Below, piece after piece: positions 44,846-49,772 of a DNA stretch of 49,772 nucleotides (its first letter is position 1; every line of letters starts with the position of its first letter). The stretch is from a virus, in the IMG/VR virus record IMGVR_UViG_3300020430_000972, positions 1 to 49,772 of that record; one strand, given 5' to 3'. The notes below the pieces were generated by a model, which saw nothing but the letters and a program-made list of their open reading frames with translations, made no database searches and was not told where the DNA came from. Made by a program: the position numbers and the translations under genes.

Positions 44846-44956
44846 TTACTGAGCTACCTCAGGAGCAGGTTGCCCTGTCCACATAAAATAGCCTACAGCA
44901 ATTATTACGATAGCAACAGCTATCCATACTTTTTTATTTTTTAACATCTTCTTCAT
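44846..44956 (-). CDS. Tiny membrane protein (36 aa)
   Basis: ATG at 44956 with AAAAGGAAC upstream gives MKKMLKNKKVWIAVAIVIIA... and ends MWTGQPAPEVAQ: a basic start, one membrane helix, short periplasmic tail. Unknown role; flanked by hairpins on both sides. Confidence 0.65.
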   Translation of the reverse strand: MKKMLKNKKVWIAVAIVIIAVGYFMWTGQPAPEVAQ

Positions 44957-44978
44957 GTCTAGTTCCTTTTCATTGATC

Positions 44979-45006
44979 GTGGCAAGATGATTGTATTACT
45001 TGCCAC
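44979..45006. other. Hairpin between small membrane genes
   Basis: GTGGCAAG/CTTGCCAC 8-bp stem with a 12-nt loop. Confidence 0.65.
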
Positions 45007-45033
45007 AATCGAGATTAGATTGTTTCTATACTA

Positions 45034-45267
45034 TTATTTTTTTGTGTAAATTGAATATAGAACCCATACAGCAACTAAACCAACTAAACCTTGTGCAGAA
45101 AAACCTGCAACAATGTTTTGAATGTTGCCTATTACGTTAATGTTAGGCCAGAACGGAATGTTCTGTCCGTTGAAAAGGACCTCTAGTATCACTCCAAGTG
45201 CAATTAAACTCACACCCACTTCAGCTAATGCAGAAGCCCAATTTTTTACTTTAGTTAAGATATCCAT
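45034..45267 (-). CDS. Small membrane protein (77 aa)
   Basis: Two hydrophobic helices (about 15-32 and 53-73) around a loop with FNGQNIPFWPNINVIGN. Similar short two-helix proteins seem widespread in marine bacteria and phages. GGAAAGGAGATCC precedes the start, with a 15-bp palindrome just upstream. The last codons overlap copy B of the 20-bp repeat. Confidence 0.7.
   Translation of the reverse strand: MDILTKVKNWASALAEVGVSLIALGVILEVLFNGQNIPFWPNINVIGNIQNIVAGFSAQGLVGLVAVWVLYSIYTKK
45041..45060. repeat. 20-bp direct repeat, copy B
   Basis: Same 20 bases as 44131-44150; here it encodes, on the minus strand, YSIYTK near the C-terminus of the 77-aa membrane protein. Confidence 0.9.
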
Positions 45268-45282
45268 TTGGATCTCCTTTCC

Positions 45283-45297
45283 TATCGTTTAACGATA
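45283..45297. promoter_or_regulatory. 15-bp perfect palindrome upstream of 77-aa gene
   Basis: TATCGTT-T-AACGATA, immediately before the GGAAAGGAG ribosome binding site of the minus-strand gene. Could be an operator or an RNA hairpin controlling translation. Confidence 0.5.
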
Positions 45298-45406
45298 ATA
45301 CGTACTCATTGTAAGATCGTTGTAATATTTAAATAGCTGATCTGCAGAATTATAGTAGCATATATGGTTTAAGAAGCCTATTTTGGCTATCCTATTTGTT
45401 GATTTC

Positions 45407-45414
45407 TATAAATA
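45407..45414 (+). promoter_or_regulatory. T4-type late promoter, perfect box
   Basis: TATAAATA on the plus strand, 60 nt before the 90-aa gene. Confidence 0.65.
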
Positions 45415-45473
45415 GATGTGTTATAGTAACAAATACTATACATTTTATACACAGACACACATAGGAGAATAAA

Positions 45474-45746
45474 ATGAATATCAAAGATAAACCGTTGAAT
45501 TCTATCAAATTCAATAAAAACGGATATGAAATAAGAACAGAAGTATTAGGCATGGCCAAACAATTTACCGAGTTTGAATTCTCAAGTAATTGGATGGGCT
45601 TTGAAACATCTGCAAAACGAGATGAAAAGACTGGTCAAATAATAAACAAAGTGGCAATGCCAAACGTGCCAACAGTTGATGATGTTCTGCACAATGCAGA
45701 AAAGTTCTACGACTTTGTTAACGGCGCCGAAAAGAAAGTAGACTAA
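45474..45746 (+). CDS. Small hypothetical protein
   Basis: 90 aa with ATAGGAGAA upstream. Starts MNIKDKPLNSIKFNKNGYEI; contains FEFSSNWMGFETSAKRD. Soluble, unrecognised. First gene after a perfect late promoter. Confidence 0.7.
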   Translation: MNIKDKPLNSIKFNKNGYEIRTEVLGMAKQFTEFEFSSNWMGFETSAKRDEKTGQIINKVAMPNVPTVDDVLHNAEKFYDFVNGAEKKVD

Positions 45747-45812
45747 TGTAACACCAATGATAAAACAAAGGGTGCATAGCATCTAGTATAACGCAATTTT
45801 ATAGAGAGCGGG

Positions 45813-45863
45813 AGCCCGGGTATTAAACAATAGTGTGTGACACCATTATGTTTAGCCTGGGCT
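45813..45863 (+). other. Long imperfect stem-loop
   Basis: AGCCCGGG/CCTGGGCT outer stem enclosing TAAACA/TGTTTA and a further short stem (GTG/CAC). Followed by TTTAAAG. Located in the 139-nt gap between the 90-aa and 53-aa genes; may be a terminator for the first or a leader for the second. Confidence 0.6.
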
Positions 45864-45885
45864 TTAAAGTCTAATAAGTATCTAC

Positions 45886-46047
45886 ATGAAAAACCTCGAT
45901 CAAATTAATTCTAATTTAAACAACAATTATCCAAAATTGTTACAAGCCGTCAGTTCCAAAATGCCAGAAAAGAAAAAACTTGCCATTGTACACAGATTCA
46001 TAGAGGACCTAAATGATCTGAAAGAAGCATTGGAAAATGACAAATAA
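45886..46047 (+). CDS. Small helical protein (53 aa)
   Basis: ATG at 45886 opens MKNLDQINSNLNNNYPKLL and ends DLNDLKEALENDK. Its end overlaps the methyltransferase start by 11 nt, which supports it as a real coupled gene. No strong ribosome binding site. Unrecognised. Confidence 0.55.
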   Translation: MKNLDQINSNLNNNYPKLLQAVSSKMPEKKKLAIVHRFIEDLNDLKEALENDK

Positions 46048-46837
46048 ATTATCACAGAAAGAACAAGACGAATTATTTGCCAAGCTACAAAGCTCTAGCC
46101 AAAAGACAATGGACATCAGAGCTGAGAAAACCAAATTAAACAACCCACCTATAAACCTTTCCAATGATGAATTGTTTGATCATCATGTGGCTTTTCAAGA
46201 TTGGAAACCATTACAAAATCACGGCCTAAATGATTCTAGTATTGAGTTAAATGCAGAGGACATGGACTGGCCAATGCAAGTTAGATCATATCTTAACCTT
46301 GTGAAAGATGTTGATATACAGGGCAAGAAGATAGTTGATATGGGCTGTGGTTGGGGTAGAGGTGTTGACACAATAGCCAAGTATCATGATGCAAGTGTAA
46401 CTGGTATTGATAACAACTTACGATACGTGCAATATGCAAGGACGCATTATCCACACAGGAGATTCCTTTGTGCAGATCACATTGAACATGAATATGATAT
46501 TGTTATATCAAACTGTTCAGCACATCTTCTCATGGAAGGTGACTTCTTTGATAACAAATATAGTACAGTCATTCTTACTGATTTCTTTACAAGAACTTCA
46601 ATCAATGAGTTCAAGGACAAGCTATTAGGCAAAGGTCATTGCAAAATAGTAAACGAAGTTGACTTATCACAACAAACAATAGAAGCCATGCAATACGATA
46701 TTGCAACTATTGATGATAGATTCAAAGATATTAGTCAACATTCAAGAAATGTTTTTAAAGACATAGCACATAGTAGACTCCATCAATTTAGAATGGGGGC
46801 AAACAGACAATATAAATACATTATACAATATGCTTAA
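46037..46837 (+). CDS. SAM-dependent methyltransferase
   Basis: 266 aa. KIVDMGCGWGRGVDTIAKYH (about residues 98-117) is motif I of class I methyltransferases, VTGIDNN the acidic strand-2 end, and YDIVISNCSAHLL a motif IV-like strand. The preceding 95 residues are a distinct helical extension. Small-molecule or lipid targets are more likely than DNA because no base-flipping (D/N)PPY motif is seen. First large gene before 5-aminolevulinate synthase. Confidence 0.83.
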   Translation: MTNKLSQKEQDELFAKLQSSSQKTMDIRAEKTKLNNPPINLSNDELFDHHVAFQDWKPLQNHGLNDSSIELNAEDMDWPMQVRSYLNLVKDVDIQGKKIVDMGCGWGRGVDTIAKYHDASVTGIDNNLRYVQYARTHYPHRRFLCADHIEHEYDIVISNCSAHLLMEGDFFDNKYSTVILTDFFTRTSINEFKDKLLGKGHCKIVNEVDLSQQTIEAMQYDIATIDDRFKDISQHSRNVFKDIAHSRLHQFRMGANRQYKYIIQYA

Positions 46838-47039
46838 TTGGATTAAAAACTTTATAAAGACGTGCAATCAAATAGAAAAAGAAGTCCGTGACGCCGGCTA
46901 CATCTATCATTGTGCACCAGGATACCCAGACGTAATTGTTCAGAAGGTCCAAAAACCTAAAAACCACAAGGTAAATACTAAACATGATAGATTTAAAGCC
47001 GTTCAAACAAAAGATACAAGAACTAAAAGACAACGGTAA
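46830..47039 (+). CDS. Small basic protein overlapping hemA start
   Basis: 69 aa; the ATG overlaps the methyltransferase stop by 8 nt (ATGCTTAA), and the last 56 nt overlap the start of the synthase gene in another frame. Starts [19 protein letters not shown] and has [14 protein letters not shown]. The overlaps suggest coupling, but a chance ORF is possible. Confidence 0.5.
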   Translation: MLNWIKNFIKTCNQIEKEVRDAGYIYHCAPGYPDVIVQKVQKPKNHKVNTKHDRFKAVQTKDTRTKRQR

Positions 47040-48171
47040 CTACCGAGTCTTCAATGATATTCTTCGCGAGAGGGGAGACTATCCTCATGCCATTTGGTAT
47101 GGAAAGTACGCAATCAAAAACATTGTCAACTGGTGTTCTAATGATTATCTTGGAATGGGACAGCATAAAGTGGTGCTCGATGCCATGCATACCGCCCTAG
47201 ATCAAACAGGTGCAGGTTCGGGTGGAACTAGGAACATCGCGGGTACAAGTCATTATCATGTCGCACTAGAGCATGAGCTGGCTAAACTGCATAGCAAACA
47301 GTCAGCTCTGCTTTTTACATCAGCCTATGTGGCAAACGAATGGACACTAATTGCTTTAAAACGTATCATTCCCGACATTGTTTTTCTGAGCGATTCAAAG
47401 AATCATGCTTCACTAATTCAAGGAATTAGAAACAGTGGTGCTGAAAAGAAAATCTTTAAGCATAATGATCTCGAGCAACTAGAACAACTACTGCGAGACG
47501 TCAAAGGCACTCCTTGCATAGTCTTTGAATCTGTGTATAGCATGGATGGATACGTCAGTAAGATTCCAGAAATTGTTGCATTGGCTAAAAAATATAATGC
47601 CATAACTTATATCGATGAGGTCCACGCCGTTGGCCTGTATGGTGAAACAGGTGCAGGAATGTCTGCCAAGCTAAGATCACAGGATCAAATCGATATCATT
47701 AACGGCACACTTGGTAAAGCCTTTGGAGTACAGGGTGGATATATTGCAGGGAAGTCAGATGTAATTGACGCAATTCGTTCAGTCTCCTCAGGCTTTATCT
47801 TTACAACATCAATGAGTCCTGTGATTGTTGCTGGTGCTTTGGCAAGTGTCAAGTATCTAAGAGATCACAATGAACTTAGAATAAAACATCAAGAAAGAGC
47901 AAAGAGGCTTAAAACTTTATTACGCAACAGAGACATAGAGATTTTTGAGAACGAAACTCATATTGTTCCTGTCAAGGTAGGAGATGCTAAGAAGTGTAAA
48001 GCATTCAGTGATGAACTAATAAACGAATACGGAATTTATTGCCAAGCAATAAACTATCCGACTGTAGACGTAGGAACAGAGCGACTGCGTTTTGCACCAA
48101 CACCATTTCATACAAATGCAATGATGCATAGTTTGTGTGACGCTCTAGAGAAAGTAATCAAAGATGTTTGA
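46984..48171 (+). CDS. hemA: 5-aminolevulinate synthase
   Basis: 395 aa, full length. [17 protein letters not shown] holds Thr82 and Asn84 and the start region YRVFND has Arg21, matching succinyl-CoA-binding residues of the alphaproteobacterial enzyme; [10 protein letters not shown] has the PLP-ring Asp211, NGTLGKAFG the Schiff-base Lys245. Condenses glycine and succinyl-CoA to 5-aminolevulinate, the first step of heme synthesis by the C4 pathway. Related 2-amino-3-ketobutyrate ligase is excluded by the TRNIAGT segment. Upstream GGTAAATACT could be a weak late box. It feeds the pathway that ends in heme oxygenase and bilin reductase on this genome. Confidence 0.94.
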   Translation: MIDLKPFKQKIQELKDNGNYRVFNDILRERGDYPHAIWYGKYAIKNIVNWCSNDYLGMGQHKVVLDAMHTALDQTGAGSGGTRNIAGTSHYHVALEHELAKLHSKQSALLFTSAYVANEWTLIALKRIIPDIVFLSDSKNHASLIQGIRNSGAEKKIFKHNDLEQLEQLLRDVKGTPCIVFESVYSMDGYVSKIPEIVALAKKYNAITYIDEVHAVGLYGETGAGMSAKLRSQDQIDIINGTLGKAFGVQGGYIAGKSDVIDAIRSVSSGFIFTTSMSPVIVAGALASVKYLRDHNELRIKHQERAKRLKTLLRNRDIEIFENETHIVPVKVGDAKKCKAFSDELINEYGIYCQAINYPTVDVGTERLRFAPTPFHTNAMMHSLCDALEKVIKDV

Positions 48172-48583
48172 TATAAAACGTAATCTATACAGAGGGCTAG
48201 GCTTTCTGTGTGTGGGTATCGCCTATATAGGATTCATTACTCCGGGCATACCTTTTTCAATATTTTTAGTGATAGCCGCTTGGGCCTTTGCTAAAAGCTC
48301 ACCTAAGATGGAGAAGTGGTTGTACAATCACCCATGGTTTGGACCTTTCCTAACCAACTGGGTCAAGAAGAGAGTATTCCCACAGAAGGGCAAGTATGCA
48401 ATGATACTTGTGATGTCTTCAACTCTAGTGTTTACTTGGTTCGCAACTGAGAACATGAAAGCTATCCTATGGAGCGGAGGTTTCATGGCACTTGTGGCAA
48501 TATGGGCTTGGAGATATCCTAGCACAGTCGCAGAACACGACAAAAGAATCAAACTCGGCCAAAAGATAGGCTGGATCAAATAA
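48164..48583 (+). CDS. DUF454/YbaN-like inner-membrane protein
   Basis: 139 aa. [39 protein letters not shown]... and [13 protein letters not shown] match the DUF454 (YbaN) family: two N-terminal helices, the conserved P-G-I-P and F-A-K-S-S-P segments, then two more helices. Function unknown. The 8-nt overlap with hemA implies coupled expression with heme synthesis. Confidence 0.88.
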   Translation: MFDIKRNLYRGLGFLCVGIAYIGFITPGIPFSIFLVIAAWAFAKSSPKMEKWLYNHPWFGPFLTNWVKKRVFPQKGKYAMILVMSSTLVFTWFATENMKAILWSGGFMALVAIWAWRYPSTVAEHDKRIKLGQKIGWIK

Positions 48584-48586
48584 TAC

Positions 48587-48607
48587 AAGGCGTCTTTATG
48601 GCGCCTT
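48587..48607 (+). terminator. Hairpin after DUF454 gene
   Basis: AAGGCGTC/GGCGCCTT 8-bp stem (one G-T pair) with a TTTAT loop, right after the stop codon but without a following T-tract; probable weak terminator or 3' end stabiliser. Confidence 0.5.
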
Positions 48608-48624
48608 AAACAACGATTCCTGGA

Positions 48625-48709
48625 ACAAAAAATTGACGGTGTTAAAAATTTGACGGTGCCAACCTAACAAATTATTTTTCACGGATAACCCTTACAAAAA
48701 ATTGACGGT
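48625..48709 (+). repeat. Three copies of TTGACGGT with A-tracts
   Basis: ACAAAAAATTGACGGT occurs exactly at 48625-48640 and 48694-48709; a third TTGACGGT lies at 48650-48657. The last copy directly adjoins a late promoter box. Confidence 0.8.
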
Positions 48710-48710
48710 A

Positions 48711-48718
48711 GATAAATA
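48711..48718 (+). promoter_or_regulatory. T4-type late promoter box
   Basis: GATAAATA on the plus strand, about 41 nt before the secreted 185-aa gene. Confidence 0.55.
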
Positions 48719-48758
48719 TATGTACAGGGCACAACTTTACCAGGAGTAAGAAAATTAT

Positions 48759-49316
48759 ATGAAATCTTTGAACAAGTGGCTACTAATTTTAGCAACAGCG
48801 TCTTGCGTGGTACTTTTTAGCACAAATGCAAATGCTGAAACAAACACAGTTACCAGTACCGTAACAGGTACTACCACGGTGGATAAAACACCACCTACAG
48901 CCTCAGCACCAAATGTCATGATAAACAATCAAGACGTTTGTTCAACTGGTACGAGTGCCGCGGTACAGACACAGGTGTTTGGAATTGCTGGTGGAACCAC
49001 AATCAGAGATTTAAACTGTGAAAGACTGAAACTATCCAGATCATTATATGGTATGGGCATGAAGGTTGCCGCAGTCAGTCTACTATGTCAAGATGCAAGA
49101 GTATTTGAAGCCATGGAAATGGCAGGAACACCTTGTCCATACAAAGGTAAAATTGGTATTGAAGCCGCAAAAGCATGGGCTGAGAATCCAGAGAAACGTC
49201 CTGATTATGAGAAATGGTTAAAAGAAAATGATCTTGAAGCATTCGAAAAAGAGTGGAAGAATAAGGCAACTACTTGGAGCATTGGTATTGGTGCTCTGTT
49301 GTTGTTCTTACTCTAA
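48759..49316 (+). CDS. Secreted/membrane Thr-rich N-terminus protein
   Basis: 185 aa with AGGAGTAAG upstream. Signal peptide (LNKWLLILATASCVVLF...) with cleavage after ANA. The mature start has NTVTSTVTGTTTVDKT, a motif shared with the next protein; the middle has four cysteines in two pairs (DVC...LNC, LLCQD...TPC); the C-terminus ends with a hydrophobic SIGIGALLLFLL. May be a host-envelope or adhesin-assembly protein. Unrecognised family. Confidence 0.7.
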   Translation: MKSLNKWLLILATASCVVLFSTNANAETNTVTSTVTGTTTVDKTPPTASAPNVMINNQDVCSTGTSAAVQTQVFGIAGGTTIRDLNCERLKLSRSLYGMGMKVAAVSLLCQDARVFEAMEMAGTPCPYKGKIGIEAAKAWAENPEKRPDYEKWLKENDLEAFEKEWKNKATTWSIGIGALLLFLL

Positions 49317-49772
49317 TCTTGCACTAGCATATACACAACAATATAACGTAGGCGATACAGGACCTAACGGTGGGACTGTACAATCTGTCACGGTAACATC
49401 TACAGTTACAGGTACAGAGGTTGCTCTCAATGGTGGCTTCGAAGAAACAACTACAACAACTCAATACACAGAAACAGTCATAGAACAAATTTCAACAACA
49501 CAAACAGTAACCAATTCAACTACGACCTCAGTAGAAACTACAACTACAAATACTTTACCAGGTATAGAAGCCACTGACTGGACAGCAACAGGAACAGCAG
49601 GTGGAGTAAATTCTAATTCTTGTAGTTACAGTGGAGGTATAGCGGCCGGTGAAGCCTGTATGGGTAAGATGAAGAACGTAAACAACAATCTTGTTACCAC
49701 TGACAACTATAACGTAAACACACTAGGAGGCGGACAGGTAGTCTCGGAGTATGTAGAACTAGGAACTAATCT
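49228..49772 (+). CDS. Thr-rich secreted adhesin-like protein, partial (3' end beyond window)
   Basis: An open frame in the +1 frame relative to the 185-aa gene starts at an ATG at 49228 (weak AAAAGAAA before it) and runs open to the window edge, at least 181 codons. It begins MILKHSKKSGRIRQLLGAL and continues VLVLCCCSYSNLALA|YTQQ, a textbook signal peptide. The mature protein has VTVTSTVTGTEVA, a Thr/Ser/Val-rich repeat stretch and Asn/Gly-rich strands, like surface or virion adhesins. The first 89 nt overlap the end of the upstream gene. Confidence 0.68.
   Translation, partial: MILKHSKKSGRIRQLLGALVLVLCCCSYSNLALAYTQQYNVGDTGPNGGTVQSVTVTSTVTGTEVALNGGFEETTTTTQYTETVIEQISTTQTVTNSTTTSVETTTTNTLPGIEATDWTATGTAGGVNSNSCSYSGGIAAGEACMGKMKNVNNNLVTTDNYNVNTLGGGQVVSEYVELGTN

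Noticed and set aside
1-49772. Interpretation as a bacterial chromosome fragment because of dnaK, hemA, clpP, clpS, nth and guaC
   Set aside because: Dense overlapping tiny genes, PAAR tip, beta-helix fibre, late promoter boxes, bS21 duplicates and absence of normal bacterial operon context fit a T4-type phage.
1-49772. Search for CRISPR arrays, insertion sequences and attachment sites
   Set aside because: No regularly spaced repeats, no transposase and no integrase were seen; the tRNA genes have no flanking copy of their 3' end that I can find in the window.

Overview
The window is a piece of a large T4-type marine myovirus genome, most likely a phage of an alphaproteobacterium such as SAR11. 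The evidence for a phage is: long runs of tightly overlapping small genes; many proteins of types I know from T4-like marine and cyanophages (bS21 ribosomal proteins, SprT, class Ia ribonucleotide reductase with glutaredoxin, PAAR tip, 2OG-Fe(II) oxygenases, very basic internal-type proteins); and T4-type late promoters (TATAAATA-like boxes) on both strands. The alphaproteobacterial host is inferred from a circularly permuted tmRNA gene, a C4-pathway 5-aminolevulinate synthase and a 17-kDa-antigen-like lipoprotein. By eye the DNA is AT-rich. No terminase, capsid or polymerase gene lies in the window.

Layout. 1-4700 (minus): partial tRNA-Thr, small early-type genes, GNAT, bS21, ClpP and SprT, with sigma70-like promoters of uniform 17-bp spacing. 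4754-5086 (plus): DUF3307. 5070-12010 (minus): a 453-aa protein of unknown role, then (read right to left) the operon hsp20-dnaK-clpS-heme oxygenase-flavin halogenase-bilin reductase. 12029-14833 (minus): oxygenase, GMP reductase, oxygenase, bS21 and a coupled small protein. 14915-18642 (minus): a membrane coiled-coil protein, three lipoproteins and a conserved basic protein. 18646-20924 (minus): SNase, two tiny genes, tRNA-Asp and a Rieske-oxygenase-like protein that lacks the Rieske ligands. 20940-21264: permuted tmRNA. 21320-26842: two small plus genes, then cold-shock protein, PAAR, Sm-like protein, glutaredoxin, NrdB and NrdA. 26838-32629 (minus): a beta-helix tail protein, a PD-(D/E)XK nuclease, three oxygenases, endonuclease III and an NfuA-like Fe-S carrier. 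32641-40586 (minus): a virion/internal-protein block that includes a pol-beta-type nucleotidyltransferase and a ligase-like protein. 40619-41262 (plus): tRNA-Gly and DUF1353. 41265-42817 (minus): small proteins and a PiT-like phosphate transporter. 43229-44179 (plus): a structured leader and a cassette of tiny host-like genes. 44186-45267 (minus): an outer-membrane beta-barrel candidate and two small membrane proteins. 45407-49772 (plus): small proteins, a methyltransferase, 5-aminolevulinate synthase, DUF454, and two overlapping secreted Thr-rich proteins, the last cut by the window edge.

How the parts may work together. 5-aminolevulinate synthase (start of heme synthesis), heme oxygenase (heme to biliverdin) and a ferredoxin-dependent bilin reductase form the two ends of a phage-encoded tetrapyrrole route, with a halogenase translationally coupled between the two bilin enzymes. 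tmRNA, ClpP, ClpS, DnaK and Hsp20 suggest reprogramming of host protein quality control. NrdA/NrdB/glutaredoxin, GMP reductase and the PiT transporter serve nucleotide and phosphate supply. Several proteins in the virion block share a short acidic N-terminus resembling the T4 capsid-targeting sequence, which suggests a set of packaged, injected proteins.
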